This document shows positions 8,735 through 19,005 of a stretch of DNA of 64,000 nucleotides, piece after piece. The notes beneath the pieces are model-generated. The model saw nothing but the letters and a program-made list of their open reading frames with translations. It was not told where the DNA came from and ran no database searches. The translations under genes and the position numbers were made by a program. The DNA is from Fidelibacterota bacterium (GTDB taxonomy: Bacteria > Fidelibacterota > Marinisomatia > SCGC-AAA003-L08 > JACNLC01), in NCBI GenBank assembly GCA_018657495.1, contig JABHXA010000002.1:69472-133471 (forward strand), given 5' to 3'. How positions within the stretch are numbered: the stretch's first letter is position 1; every line of letters begins with the position of its first letter.

Positions 8735-9850
8735 TTATTTATTTAAGTGAAGTTTTATTGATCGACAAATATAATCTACAATTTCTTCGCTAAGATTATG
8801 ACCTCCCGGTAGATTAAGGGCATTTTTGCTGATATGGGTGGCAATTGGATTATCCTGTTCATTCCACATCTTCATGACACTCACTTTCGGAAATACAGGG
8901 CGTGTATCTATGAGGTCTGCTTTTAATGCTGTGATAAGTTGATTTCTAGTTATTGGGAATTCTCCATTAAAGCATATTGACGGCATCCAGTAAATACTCT
9001 TTGCCCAGTCTGCTTCAGTATTAAGTAATAGCCCATCAATATCTTTCAGTCGATCACGATACCAGCCAAAAATAGTTCTCTTTTTCATGATTAATTCATC
9101 CAAGCGCTCAATTTGAGCCAGACCAAATGCCGCTTGTATATTGGACATCTTATACTTAAATCCGATACAATCAATCCAGAATGGATTACCCTCTTTGGGA
9201 GCCCTGCCATGATCACCAATCCTACGCACTGCATCTATGAGGGATTTATCATTTGTACAAATCATGCCGCCTTCACCGGTAACGACCATTTTTGCTCCCT
9301 GAAAACTAAATACACCAAACTCGCCAAATGAACCAACATGTTTATTCCCAGACATGGCACCTACAGCAGGGGCAGCATCTTCAACCACATATAGATTGAA
9401 CTCATTGGCAATATTCATAATTCTTTCCATATTACATGGATGACCATAAAGATGCACTGGCATAATTGCCTTGGTTCTCTTGTTGATGGCAGGGATTATT
9501 TTATCAGGGTCAATTGTCCAGGTTTCAGGATCGACATCGATAAATACTGGGTTTGCCCCGGTGTATTTAATGGCATGAGCTGTGGCTACCCAGGTCAGAT
9601 CTGGTAAAATAACCTCATCTCCTTCACCGATACCTAAAGCGAGAAGGGATAGGTGAAGAGCACCCGTTCCGCTGGATGTGGTAACTGCGTATTTTGCACC
9701 AATAATTTCTGCAAATTTGGATTCAAATTGATTCAGATATCCGTTCCAGTTTTCATTCCAGCCATTTTTTACGGCGTCAGAAGTATATCTTAATTCTAAA
9801 TCTGTAACACTTGGACCCGCAGTTAGTATAAGCTTGTCAGGTTTGAACAT
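8735..9850 (-). CDS. DegT/DnrJ/EryC1/StrS-family sugar aminotransferase
   Basis: 371 residues, PLP-dependent. Family marks are TTSSGTGALHLSLLAL (phosphate binding), VEDAAPAVGA and FSFQGAKMVVTGEGG, whose Lys forms the Schiff base. The catalytic lysine is present, so this copy is a true aminotransferase, unlike the RfbH homologue at 10.7-12.0 kb. By similarity of wording it is closest to perosamine-synthase-like 4-aminotransferases, which aminate a 4-keto-6-deoxy NDP-sugar with glutamate. The ATG at 9850 is used; a TTG lies directly before it. A GNAT acyltransferase gene upstream could acylate the amino group. Confidence 0.82.
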   Translation of the reverse strand: MFKPDKLILTAGPSVTDLELRYTSDAVKNGWNENWNGYLNQFESKFAEIIGAKYAVTTSSGTGALHLSLLALGIGEGDEVILPDLTWVATAHAIKYTGANPVFIDVDPETWTIDPDKIIPAINKRTKAIMPVHLYGHPCNMERIMNIANEFNLYVVEDAAPAVGAMSGNKHVGSFGEFGVFSFQGAKMVVTGEGGMICTNDKSLIDAVRRIGDHGRAPKEGNPFWIDCIGFKYKMSNIQAAFGLAQIERLDELIMKKRTIFGWYRDRLKDIDGLLLNTEADWAKSIYWMPSICFNGEFPITRNQLITALKADLIDTRPVFPKVSVMKMWNEQDNPIATHISKNALNLPGGHNLSEEIVDYICRSIKLHLNK

Positions 9851-10026
9851 CAATAATCTTTATGTTGTAATTAATAGTAATCTTAAGAAATATCGAAAGA
9901 ATTTAAATATTCTCCAAGATATGTGCAGAAGTTTTATTTATCAAAATGAGTCCGAATGGAAGAAGAGAAATGATAAATATATTACTATTTAAAAATGACC
10001 AAAAATCCTGCATTATCAAAATTGAG

Positions 10027-10689
10027 TTATAAGTTTTTGTATACCATTTCTAAATAAAATTTATCTGGATTTTTGTGTGTTTCAACTTCACTAGATTCAA
10101 AATACTCCACTCCAGGTTTCTCAAATCGATACAATGGAATCAGTCTCAAGTCAATAAATCCTAATTTTCTATAAAATGAAATTGCATGTTCATTATCAGA
10201 GAAGACTCGCAAATATATTCGTGCAGGACTAAAATTATCTAATCCCCATTTTAAAAGTGACTTCATCGCATAGGTCATAATACCGCTGTCGCCTTCTTTT
10301 ACTCCGCGCACAACATTGTCAATCTCCATAAAATTATTATCATTAATACAATTTGCATAGCCGAGATGTCCAATAGGAACCCGGTGATTATTTAACACAA
10401 AAAAGAGGATTCGGGCTTCATTTTTATAGACTATATTTTCCAGCCAGTTAATAGTGCCTGCCTTGGTGATTTTAAATTTTGTCGGAAAAGCAAATGAATT
10501 ATTGATTCTCCAATCAGCCAGTAGTGAGATTAACTTATCATTATGGAAATGCAATTTGCATGCTGGCAAGAGAAAACCGATATCGTCATCCAGCGGTATG
10601 GTGTATTTTGTCAATTTCTCAAAACTATCGATGGATTTAAGAATATGAAAATGCTGCGATATTTGGACAATGTATTGAAGATTGTTCAA
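10027..10689 (-). CDS. GNAT-family N-acyltransferase
   Basis: 220 residues. An N-terminal region of about 90 residues has no clear motif. A RimJ/RimL-type GNAT domain follows, with GHLGYAN, the acetyl-CoA-binding region around GVKEGDSGIMTYAM and the terminal part ISFYRKLGF. GNATs in glycan clusters usually acylate an amino-sugar nucleotide, as PseH and WecD do, which fits the DegT aminotransferase two genes downstream in transcription. The only usable start is TTG at 10689, ten bases after an AGGA sequence, with an in-frame stop just upstream. Substrate and acyl donor cannot be read from the sequence. Confidence 0.72.
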   Translation of the reverse strand: MNNLQYIVQISQHFHILKSIDSFEKLTKYTIPLDDDIGFLLPACKLHFHNDKLISLLADWRINNSFAFPTKFKITKAGTINWLENIVYKNEARILFFVLNNHRVPIGHLGYANCINDNNFMEIDNVVRGVKEGDSGIMTYAMKSLLKWGLDNFSPARIYLRVFSDNEHAISFYRKLGFIDLRLIPLYRFEKPGVEYFESSEVETHKNPDKFYLEMVYKNL

Positions 10690-10705
10690 CCTGAAAATTT
10701 CCTAA

Positions 10706-12010
10706 TTATGGTTTTTTATGAATAAAAGTATTAAGTGACTCGGTAATATAATCAATCATGGCAAACGTGATGCCAGGGTAGACTCCCAACCAAAATACGT
10801 TTTCTTTGATAAAATTTGTGAAAGGTAAATCCGTTAAAGTATGAAATGAAAATTCTTTGTAAGCAGGTTGCTGAATCAAGTTACCACCAAATAATAATCG
10901 AGTGTCAATTTTTCTTTGATTAAGAAAAACCTGTAATTCATTTCTTGTAAAGTCCGAATTTTTGGTAATAACAATGGGAAACCCAAACCATGAAGGGTCT
11001 GAGTTTAGTGTCTTCTCTGGTAAATGAAAATAGTCCTGTAGTCCAGATAGCCTATTTGTGAGATAATTGAAATTTTCTTGACGTTTTTTTATAAAGTCTG
11101 GTAATTTTTTCATTTGTGATACACCAATAGCCGCTTGCATATCTGTAACTTTCAAATTGTATCCGATATGTGTATACACATATTTATGATCATAGCCATG
11201 TGGTAGATTATCAAATTCCCAGTTAAATCTTTTTCCGCAAGTATCATCATGACCAGGTTGGCACCAACAATCACGTCCCCAATCCCGGAATGACATGATG
11301 ATTTTGCTCAATTTTGAATTATCAGTACAGACACATCCACCTTCGCCCATTGTAATATGATGGGCTGGATAAAAACTAAATGTCGATATATCACCAAATG
11401 TACCAACCATCTGGTTATCGTATTTAGATCCCAGGGCATCACAACAATCTTCTATAAGCCAAAGATTAAATTTATCAGCAATTGCCCTAATTTGAGATAT
11501 TTGGAATGGATTACCAAGGGTATGGGCAAGGAAAATTGCCTTTGTCTTTTTTGTAATGGCTTTTTCAATCTCATCTGGGTCCGCATTGTATGTGTGCGGT
11601 AATACATCAACAAAAACAGGTACAAGATTATTTTGGATAATGGGATTAAGGGTAGTTGGAAATCCAGCTGCAACGGTTATTACCTCGTCACCGGGCTTTA
11701 AGCGTTTATTACCTAACTTAGGAGATGTAAGTGAGGATATTGCCACTAAATTTGCGGATGATCCAGAGTTTACAAGATTGGCATATCTAATTCCAAGAAA
11801 GTCTGAGAATACTTTTTCAAATTCTTCAGCATATCTTCCCGTTGTGAGCCAAAAATCCAGTGAAGCATCAACAAGTAACTTGATATCATCTTCATCAAAA
11901 ACGCGACCTGAAACCGGAATCTTGCTTTGTCCCGGGATAAAAGGTTTATCTTTGAAAGATTCCTTAAAGTGCGTGTCTATAAGGTTTAATATTTGCTGAC
12001 GTGAAGACAA
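10706..12010 (-). CDS. rfbH: CDP-6-deoxy-4-keto-glucose 3-dehydrase (RfbH/AscC/E1), iron-sulfur PMP enzyme
   Basis: 434 residues of the DegT fold. The Schiff-base lysine is replaced by His in [12 protein letters not shown], which defines the 3-dehydrase branch that uses PMP. The cysteine spacing around residues 190-260 is exactly C-X57-C-X1-C-X7-C (from IEDCC to [12 protein letters not shown]), the [2Fe-2S] ligand set known from E1 of ascarylose synthesis. The enzyme removes the C3 hydroxyl of CDP-6-deoxy-4-ketoglucose and needs an iron-sulfur flavin reductase partner (RfbI/AscD/E3), which is not in this window. The start is TTG at 12010 with no clear ribosome site, chosen because family members begin at this point. 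It follows rfbG by three bases. Confidence 0.92.
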   Translation of the reverse strand: MSSRQQILNLIDTHFKESFKDKPFIPGQSKIPVSGRVFDEDDIKLLVDASLDFWLTTGRYAEEFEKVFSDFLGIRYANLVNSGSSANLVAISSLTSPKLGNKRLKPGDEVITVAAGFPTTLNPIIQNNLVPVFVDVLPHTYNADPDEIEKAITKKTKAIFLAHTLGNPFQISQIRAIADKFNLWLIEDCCDALGSKYDNQMVGTFGDISTFSFYPAHHITMGEGGCVCTDNSKLSKIIMSFRDWGRDCWCQPGHDDTCGKRFNWEFDNLPHGYDHKYVYTHIGYNLKVTDMQAAIGVSQMKKLPDFIKKRQENFNYLTNRLSGLQDYFHLPEKTLNSDPSWFGFPIVITKNSDFTRNELQVFLNQRKIDTRLLFGGNLIQQPAYKEFSFHTLTDLPFTNFIKENVFWLGVYPGITFAMIDYITESLNTFIHKKP

Positions 12011-12013
12011 AAA

Positions 12014-13108
12014 TTAATTAAAAGGATTTTGATTTTCAATTGTGGATATGTAATTATCAATTTGATCCGTTGCCAATCGAAACATGTTGGATGATTTGTA
12101 ATTTTTATACCATTCTACCGTTTTACGTACTGTGGTGTTAAATCCCCATGTTGGCAACCAGCCCAAATGAGAAACAGATTTAGTATTATCCAGTTTCAGG
12201 CGTCCGGTTTCAGGTTTATTATGAGGTTTAGAACTTTCATTCCATGATCCTTTGCCATAATCTGAAATCAATTGATTGACTAATTTTGATACTGTTTTAT
12301 AGTTTGAGTTTTCTGGTCCAAAATTCCAGGCAGAAGCATACTTCAATGGATTTATATTCAGGTGCATCGCCAGAAGCATATACCCATATATTGGCTCGAG
12401 AACATGCTGCCATGGTCTAATTGAATTTGGATTTCGAACGATTATTGGCCTGTCATCCTCAATAGATTTAATGCAATCAGGTACAATTCGATCTGTTTGC
12501 CAATCGCCACCACCAATAACATTACCGGCTCTTGCAGTTGCCAGAGTTATCCTTGTTAGCGGATTTATATAATCTGAAAAAAAAGAACTCCTATAAGAAT
12601 TACAAATTATTTCTACAGCACTTTTACTGGCGCTATAAGGATCATGACCACCGAGAGTATCTATCTCACGGTAACCCCATGCCCATTCTTTATTTTCGTA
12701 ACATTTATCAGAGGTAACTACAATGATGTCAACGGGTTTGGCATGAGATCTGGCACATTCCAAAATGTTTAAAGTCCCATTTATATTTACATCAAAGGTC
12801 TCTAGTGGATGATCGTAAGAATACCGAACAAGTGGTTGGGCAGCCAGATGAAAAACAATATCGGGGGACAAATTGTTATATAATCGAGACAATTTTTGTT
12901 TTTCCCTAAGATCAATAATATGGTGGTCAACAAAATAATCTAATTCGCACAAAACAAAATTATCTTTTAGCGTATGTGGTTCTAATGAAATACCAGTCAC
13001 TTTCGCACCGAACTTATTTAAAAATAATGACAGCCATGATCCTTTGAATCCGGTGTGTCCCGTTACAAGAACATTTTTATTATTAAAATATGATTTTAAC
13101 TCTGTCAT
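12014..13108 (-). CDS. rfbG: CDP-glucose 4,6-dehydratase
   Basis: 364 residues, extended SDR. It has VLVTGHTGFKGSWLSLFL at the N-terminus (NAD-binding glycine motif), HLAAQPLVRYSY, VVTSDKCYEN and the catalytic PYSASK (Tyr/Lys pair). The GFKGSW wording and TSDKCYEN are typical of RfbG. It converts CDP-glucose to CDP-4-keto-6-deoxyglucose. The ATG overlaps the rfbF stop (ATGA), and rfbH follows at once, giving the classic F-G-H order of CDP-3,6-dideoxyhexose pathways. Confidence 0.93.
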   Translation of the reverse strand: MTELKSYFNNKNVLVTGHTGFKGSWLSLFLNKFGAKVTGISLEPHTLKDNFVLCELDYFVDHHIIDLREKQKLSRLYNNLSPDIVFHLAAQPLVRYSYDHPLETFDVNINGTLNILECARSHAKPVDIIVVTSDKCYENKEWAWGYREIDTLGGHDPYSASKSAVEIICNSYRSSFFSDYINPLTRITLATARAGNVIGGGDWQTDRIVPDCIKSIEDDRPIIVRNPNSIRPWQHVLEPIYGYMLLAMHLNINPLKYASAWNFGPENSNYKTVSKLVNQLISDYGKGSWNESSKPHNKPETGRLKLDNTKSVSHLGWLPTWGFNTTVRKTVEWYKNYKSSNMFRLATDQIDNYISTIENQNPFN

Positions 13109-13884
13109 GAGAAATCGAACCAGGGCGGGGGACTTTCTTTATGTAATCGGTTCAATAATAAATAATCTCTGTACGTATCCATCGCAGACCAAAATCCATC
13201 ATGTTTAAACATTCTTAATTCATCCTCCAAAGCTAGATTACTCAATGGTCCTTTTTCAAAAACACAATCAGGATCATTGGGAATAGAATCAAATATTTTG
13301 CTGTTGAAAACCATAAATCCGCCATTGATCAAGTTTTTATTGTTATCTGGTTTCTCGGTAAACCGGGTAATCGCATTTCCATTCACAACCATTTCACCCC
13401 ACCGACTATTTGGACTTCCTCCTGTAATCGTTCCTTTCTTTTGATGTGAATTATGAAATTCAACCAATTGAGTAATATTAACATTTGAGACTCCATCCCC
13501 ATAGGTAAGCATGAAATTTTCATCATTAATAAATGGCTGACATTGCTTAATTCTCGATCCGGTCATATTGTCTTCTCCAGTTTCTACCATTGTGATGCGC
13601 CAACCTTTTTCAATATGGTTGTTGTGCATAGTTATATGGCGTTTTTCACCTAACTGGATAGTGAAGTCACTTGTATAATAATCATAATTTAAAAAGTAAT
13701 CTCGGATTATATTTCCTTTGTACCCCAAGGCAAGGATGAAATCAGTATACCCGTAATGAGCATAGACTTTCATTATATGCCATAAAATGGGTTTACCTCC
13801 CACATTCACCATGGGTTTTGGCTGATAATCTGTTTCTTCTCTCAGCCTTGTGCCTTTACCTCCGCATAAAATAATAACTTTCAT
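13105..13884 (-). CDS. rfbF: Glucose-1-phosphate cytidylyltransferase
   Basis: 259 residues, the usual family length. ILCGGKGTRLREET is the nucleotidyltransferase signature, followed by KPMVNVGGKPILWHIMKVY. YGDGVSNVNI carries the metal-binding Asp. FWSAMDTYRDY at the C-terminus matches other RfbF proteins. It makes CDP-glucose from CTP and glucose-1-phosphate, the first step feeding rfbG (4-base overlap) and rfbH. The YfhO-family membrane protein gene lies about 50 bases upstream. Confidence 0.94.
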   Translation of the reverse strand: MKVIILCGGKGTRLREETDYQPKPMVNVGGKPILWHIMKVYAHYGYTDFILALGYKGNIIRDYFLNYDYYTSDFTIQLGEKRHITMHNNHIEKGWRITMVETGEDNMTGSRIKQCQPFINDENFMLTYGDGVSNVNITQLVEFHNSHQKKGTITGGSPNSRWGEMVVNGNAITRFTEKPDNNKNLINGGFMVFNSKIFDSIPNDPDCVFEKGPLSNLALEDELRMFKHDGFWSAMDTYRDYLLLNRLHKESPPPWFDFS

Positions 13885-13934
13885 TTTTTACTCATCTGTT
13901 CATTTTTGGATAATCGATGTTAATAATTTACCAT

Positions 13935-16355
13935 TCAATTACTTCCATTATTTCTTCTATAAATTTTGATAAAATAGAGATAAAATAGTAATGAAATAAA
14001 ACTAACGAAACATCCGGACTTTAACCATGGCGGGAAGAAATTTAAAGATATTGAATATTTACCGCTGCCAAGGGGAATACCCAAAAAACCATAATTTATT
14101 CGAAGTGGATTGATAGTTTGATCATTTACTAATATTTCCCATCCTTCATCAAATGGAATTGAAAAAAATAAAATTCCAGGCATATCTAAAAATATATCAC
14201 CCTTTATTAAATTATCTGAGAAATATGAAGTCTTGAACGAGTTTTCCTTTAGTATGTTAATATCCCGACTATATTCATCAAGGGTATAGTTTGGATATTT
14301 TTTTATATCTGAACTGATGTATGAATCCTCAAACTGTACAAAATCTTGATCAGATAATATGCAGAGCTTTAAAATATTTACATCTTTCTGGAAACTGGAT
14401 AATTTTTGGTGATCTGATTCTGCTGCTATGCGAGTATATGCAAAACCCAATGGCAATACATTTTCATTTTCATAAACTGTTAAATTCTTAATCGAAATTT
14501 TTTTCCTAAAATACATTTGACCAATTTCTGAGATAGGTTCCATAGCAAAATAATATTTTGATCCCAAGAGGGACAAAAGTAGTAGACGGGAATTTGGACC
14601 TTTAATCCAAATCGTAGATTGTGTGTCATTTGCATTAATGACGTTCACACGATCCAAAAATCTCACATAATTCCATTGATTAAATGAGTTATATGAAGAA
14701 ATTCCATAATAATTCTGAACCTTTGAGTCATTATAGCTGATTTCGTATGTATTGTTAGAGAAATAATCTTTTGTAATTCTAAAAAATCCGTCATCTATTT
14801 TATTAATCTCATTTAAAGCATCGATGGTAATATCTTTATAATTCTTTCCTTTTTGAAAATCAGATGGTGTTAGTGCTATTCTATCTGAAACAGTTATCTT
14901 TGCAAAAAGCGCTGCTTCTATTATAATAATTATAAGCAGACCATTCAGCCAATAAGGTGAACCTAGTTTTTTAACAGCAAAAATAATTGCAGTATATGCT
15001 GATAGCAGACCAACTATCAAAAATGTAATATTATTAGTCATCTCAATGTCATTTGAGAAAAATATCACAAAAAGTCCGCAAGATAAAACACAAAATGTGT
15101 AGACCAATAATTTATAATTTATGGTTTTATTTATATAAAATCTTTGAAGCGCTTTCAGAGAACCAATAAGCAACATCATGGATATAATAAAGGAGTATGT
15201 GCGATAATAATTTCCTGTAAATAGCCAAAGTGCATATCGAAAAAAAGGAAAGAAAAATGGGATACAGGCACACAACAATATAATGATCTTTTTTTTATTT
15301 TTGGAATTTTGGGCGATGTACTGCGGGAACAGAAGTAGGCTAATTAATCCAGTGTACAACATTGGGGATTCGAGATAATTATCCCAACCTGAAAATAAAT
15401 TTCCATTTCCTAAAAGGTCGTTTGAAAATAGACGGGCAATCACTGTTAAGGACTCAACAGTGCCAGCATAGCTTAAAATTGCCATGTCGGAAAGATGTGT
15501 CTGCAAAGATGATTCACCCAAAACTCGTGAACTATAGATATATTGATGCAAATTAGGAAACAGGAAAATAGCTGCTGTAAAAGCACCAAGAAATGCAAAA
15601 CCGGTAACTTTTGAAACGTGAATATAAAAATTGCGAGACATTATTTTATTTTCAAAACGAATCAATGCATAAAAAAGTATCAGTAAACCATACCAGTAAA
15701 GATTGAATGGCTGATAACTTGCAATCAGAGCAAAAGGGATTGGCAGCAAAAGCGGATTATGATCCTGTAGGTATTTTTCATACGAATAAAGCATCAAAGC
15801 AGCATAGACTGCTTCAGTAGAAAATTGATACCAGCTCCCACCCAAAATCATATAACTGGACATGGAGAACATCACAGCCCCTACAATGCTTATAGTTGGA
15901 TTGATCTTGATTTTCAATAAGAAGAGATAGAAGAAAAATCCACCAAGTAAAATTTTACAGGCCTCCACATAAATGATGACTTTGTGAAGGTGATTCTCAC
16001 CAGCAATATAGAGAATATTTGCAAAAGGCTCACCAAGCATAAATGGGTAAATGTTCTGTCCGATTCCCTGGTTAAATGCCCAGCCTGGTATACCTGATTG
16101 CCTGAGATACCTGCTGATCTGGATAAAATTTGTATAGGCGTAATTGATTGTATCTGAGCCGATATCCTTAAAAAGAAAATATTTATTAAGGATAAGAAAA
16201 TCGAAATAAACATACCAGAGAATTAAGAATTCCAGGAGTATAAATATCAGAACTGATCTTTTTGGAGTTATGAATTTTGATTCTGGATTGATATTAGATT
16301 TCCTTTTGCAGAATAATATTATGGAACACAGTCCCCTGGGTAGACAGCAATGCAT
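13935..16355 (-). CDS. YfhO-family GT-C-like membrane protein (copy 1)
   Basis: 806 residues. It has about 12 membrane helices over residues 34-480 and an extracytoplasmic beta domain, and one helix closes the C-terminus. The first external loop carries DIGSDTINY and PGWAFNQGIGQNIYPF, nearly the same as in the second copy at 39.7-42.1 kb. The C-terminal stretch GWEILVNDQ with FLGIPLGSGKYS is the YfhO signature. In Bacillus, YfhO works with the GT2 protein CsbB to put sugars on lipoteichoic acid, so by family this is a periplasm-side glycosyltransferase using a polyprenyl-phosphate sugar. It lies between a GT2/TMTC pair and rfbFGH. Confidence 0.8.
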   Translation of the reverse strand: MHCCLPRGLCSIILFCKRKSNINPESKFITPKRSVLIFILLEFLILWYVYFDFLILNKYFLFKDIGSDTINYAYTNFIQISRYLRQSGIPGWAFNQGIGQNIYPFMLGEPFANILYIAGENHLHKVIIYVEACKILLGGFFFYLFLLKIKINPTISIVGAVMFSMSSYMILGGSWYQFSTEAVYAALMLYSYEKYLQDHNPLLLPIPFALIASYQPFNLYWYGLLILFYALIRFENKIMSRNFYIHVSKVTGFAFLGAFTAAIFLFPNLHQYIYSSRVLGESSLQTHLSDMAILSYAGTVESLTVIARLFSNDLLGNGNLFSGWDNYLESPMLYTGLISLLLFPQYIAQNSKNKKKIIILLCACIPFFFPFFRYALWLFTGNYYRTYSFIISMMLLIGSLKALQRFYINKTINYKLLVYTFCVLSCGLFVIFFSNDIEMTNNITFLIVGLLSAYTAIIFAVKKLGSPYWLNGLLIIIIIEAALFAKITVSDRIALTPSDFQKGKNYKDITIDALNEINKIDDGFFRITKDYFSNNTYEISYNDSKVQNYYGISSYNSFNQWNYVRFLDRVNVINANDTQSTIWIKGPNSRLLLLSLLGSKYYFAMEPISEIGQMYFRKKISIKNLTVYENENVLPLGFAYTRIAAESDHQKLSSFQKDVNILKLCILSDQDFVQFEDSYISSDIKKYPNYTLDEYSRDINILKENSFKTSYFSDNLIKGDIFLDMPGILFFSIPFDEGWEILVNDQTINPLRINYGFLGIPLGSGKYSISLNFFPPWLKSGCFVSFISLLFYLYFIKIYRRNNGSN

Positions 16356-16406
16356 TTCTTCCAGCAGTATTTGGTAGTATTACTTCAGTATACAATTTGA
16401 CATTAT

Positions 16407-18269
16407 TTAATTTTCGAAAAGATATGATTTAATAGTGAAATCCGGATTCATTTTTATTAACTCTGCCATTTCAATTTGAAGATTTGTTGAATCATTAGTA
16501 TAATAATAAACAAGGGCCTTGCCAATACGGGGGGAGGAGTAAAGTGAATCCAGTGTCAGGGCAATTGAAAAATCCTTGAGTGCATGTCCATATTTTTCAA
16601 GTTTCAAAGATAAATGTCCGCGATTATTATAGGCATAGACAAAATTAGGATTAACATCAATGCACTCGGAAAAATACTTTTGGGCAAAATCATACTTCCC
16701 TAATTTAAAATAATTCAAACCGATATTATTTAGTGTGGTAAATGATTCAGGTCGATTCTCCAAAACTACATTGAAGTCTGATAGTGCGCTTTCATAATTT
16801 GCCAAATTACCATAGGCGATTCCACGATTATTGTACGCATCATAGTAATCCGGTTTAATGGTAATTGCCTTATTGAAATCATCGATTGCAAATGTGTAGT
16901 TTTGAGTATAATAATATGCTAATCCGCGGTTATAGTATATTTCTTCATCACTTGGATTAATCCCCAGTGCATTATTGAAATATTGAATAGAGTTCTCATG
17001 ATATCCTCTCTCGGATAAAACCACCCCCATAATCTTATGGGATCTATAATGATCTGGAGATTCTCTGATTATAGTTTCAGCAAATGAGATATTATTAGAA
17101 TATAAATTACTTCTGTTACCTGTTTTAATAAAAAATACCAAAAAGATTGCGATGAATAATATCGGAAAAGTTCGATTAAATTTAGTTGAGATTTTTACAG
17201 AAGTTAAAATCGAACATGTCATAATAATCATACCAGTTAATGGAAGATATAATCTCTGTTCATAGAATTCTCCTAAAGTATCAATTGAACTCCATGCTGT
17301 TGGAATTATCATGAACAATAACATCCATGAAGCTCCAAATAGCAACATTTTTAAATTGTTCTTCCTATTCAAAAACAAAAATAAACAGAATGCAGCAACG
17401 AGAAAAATATATGATTTCATTGCTGAGTCAGCCATTGTGGATAGAATAGACTGGTGGAAAGGAAAAATAATTTTACCAGTATTGATTATCATCGCTTTTA
17501 TAAAAAGGAATACAGAACCAGGAATGTTGGAGAAATCCATCTGTGCGAACTCTCCAACTAGTAAACTTCGATATACGAACCAGGCAAGAGTAATGGTAAT
17601 CCAGATCGCCACAGGGAACCAATAATTCTTATTTATGCCATCCCTCGTAAATATGGCAACATATAACAAAAAGAGAAATGGAAGTACAATTGCATTTTCC
17701 TTGGTCAAAAGAGCCATGGAATAAATAAATACATGCATAAATAAGTGTAATGATGAATATGATTTTGAATATTTAATAAACGCAATGAATGAGGAAATAA
17801 TAAATATTGAGAGCAATATATCATTCCTGCCGGGTATCCACGAGACGGCCTGGACATTTATTGGATGTACGATAAAAATTAAAGTTGAAAAAAAAGAAAA
17901 AATTCTTGAACATTTTAAGGCAATCAGGAAATAGAATAATAAAATTGCCGATATAAAATGGAGTATGAGATTTGTCATATGAAATGAAAAAGGTAACCCT
18001 GCCCCTGAAATGCTATCAGCCATGAAGGATAAAAACAAAACTGGGCGGTAAAAACCTGCAATATGATCGCTAAAAATATATATAATATTCGATGGGTTCT
18101 GAAACCAGGCAAGGTTGTCCAGAAACAAAATATTATCATCTAAGGGGGAAAAATCAAAATTTAATACTTGAACGTAAGTAAGTAAGGTTATCAAAAAAAA
18201 CCACAATAATGGCTTCCAAGAACAAAGCAGGAGACTCTCTGGTATTCTGGAAGAATCCAGCTTAGGCAT
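16407..18269 (-). CDS. TMTC/PMT-like GT-C membrane protein with C-terminal TPRs (copy 2)
   Basis: About 620 residues. It is paralogous to the 4.5-6.0 kb protein: it shares FSPLDD in the first external loop, AGFYRPVLFLSFM, and the SWIPGRND motif. About ten membrane helices precede roughly six TPR units at residues 410-600 (for example YYNRGLAYYYTQNYTFAI and AYNNRGIAYGNLANYESAL). The start at 18269 is preferred because its ATG overlaps the stop of the GT2 gene by eight bases; a longer frame reaching 18308 has no good initiation context. The coupled GT2 probably makes its lipid-linked sugar donor. The extra TPRs relative to copy 1 may bind a different protein acceptor or partner. Confidence 0.72.
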   Translation of the reverse strand: MPKLDSSRIPESLLLCSWKPLLWFFLITLLTYVQVLNFDFSPLDDNILFLDNLAWFQNPSNIIYIFSDHIAGFYRPVLFLSFMADSISGAGLPFSFHMTNLILHFISAILLFYFLIALKCSRIFSFFSTLIFIVHPINVQAVSWIPGRNDILLSIFIISSFIAFIKYSKSYSSLHLFMHVFIYSMALLTKENAIVLPFLFLLYVAIFTRDGINKNYWFPVAIWITITLAWFVYRSLLVGEFAQMDFSNIPGSVFLFIKAMIINTGKIIFPFHQSILSTMADSAMKSYIFLVAAFCLFLFLNRKNNLKMLLFGASWMLLFMIIPTAWSSIDTLGEFYEQRLYLPLTGMIIMTCSILTSVKISTKFNRTFPILFIAIFLVFFIKTGNRSNLYSNNISFAETIIRESPDHYRSHKIMGVVLSERGYHENSIQYFNNALGINPSDEEIYYNRGLAYYYTQNYTFAIDDFNKAITIKPDYYDAYNNRGIAYGNLANYESALSDFNVVLENRPESFTTLNNIGLNYFKLGKYDFAQKYFSECIDVNPNFVYAYNNRGHLSLKLEKYGHALKDFSIALTLDSLYSSPRIGKALVYYYTNDSTNLQIEMAELIKMNPDFTIKSYLFEN

Positions 18270-19005
18270 TTTTATGAAACAGATTTCGTAAAAAGTAGGA
18301 AATAGCAATTCCGACTGTCCCTAATCCATACTGTACACTTCTTTTAAAATTAATACTGGATGCTTCTTGAAAATAACGGACGGGGACAGGTATTTCTCCG
18401 ATTTTAAACCCATTCTCAACGATTTTAAAAAGTGCCTGCGAATCAAATACGAAATCGTTTGAAAAATCCTTAAACTTTATTGATTCGAGCACTTCCCGGC
18501 TATATGCCCTCATGCCCGTATGCCATTCAGATAAATTTTGACCACTGAGTATATTTTCGAAAATTGATAACCCCCGGTTGGCAATATATTTATAAAGCGG
18601 CATGCCACCCTCAAGGGTTTCCTTTCTGGATCGAATCCTACTGCCCAGTACCACATCAAAATAGTTATCCCGAATTAACCCGACAAAGTAACTAATCAGG
18701 CGCGCATCGTATTGATAGTCCGGATGAAGCATTATAATTATATCAGCACCGCGTTCAAGGGCAATGGAGTAACAGGTTTTCTGGTTGCCGCCATAACCAA
18801 GATTAAATTTATGTTCGTATACAAATAATCCAAGAGATTTTGCCAATTCAGCAGTTTTATCATTACTGCAATCATCAACGAGTATAATATCATCTACTAT
18901 ATCAGAAGGAATATCCCCGACGGTTTTTTTTAAAGTTTCTGCAGCATTGTATGCTGGCAGCACTACTGCGACTTTTGGAGTAGCTGTTTTATTACTGGGG
19001 GACAT
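18262..19005 (-). CDS. GT2 dolichol/polyprenyl-phosphate sugar synthase-like
   Basis: 247 residues, a single GT-A domain. Motifs are VVLPAYNAAETL, LVDDCSNDKT and LHPDYQYD in the catalytic DxD region (His-Pro-Asp wording is common in this DPM1-like branch). The C-terminal part lacks two strong membrane helices and has only a weakly hydrophobic tail. It is expected to load a sugar onto polyprenyl phosphate at the inner face of the membrane. The start is ATG at 19005. It overlaps the next gene, a TMTC-like GT-C protein, suggesting a donor-synthase plus transferase unit. It is divergent from the plus-strand spermidine-synthase-like genes. Confidence 0.8.
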   Translation of the reverse strand: MSPSNKTATPKVAVVLPAYNAAETLKKTVGDIPSDIVDDIILVDDCSNDKTAELAKSLGLFVYEHKFNLGYGGNQKTCYSIALERGADIIIMLHPDYQYDARLISYFVGLIRDNYFDVVLGSRIRSRKETLEGGMPLYKYIANRGLSIFENILSGQNLSEWHTGMRAYSREVLESIKFKDFSNDFVFDSQALFKIVENGFKIGEIPVPVRYFQEASSINFKRSVQYGLGTVGIAISYFLRNLFHKNA

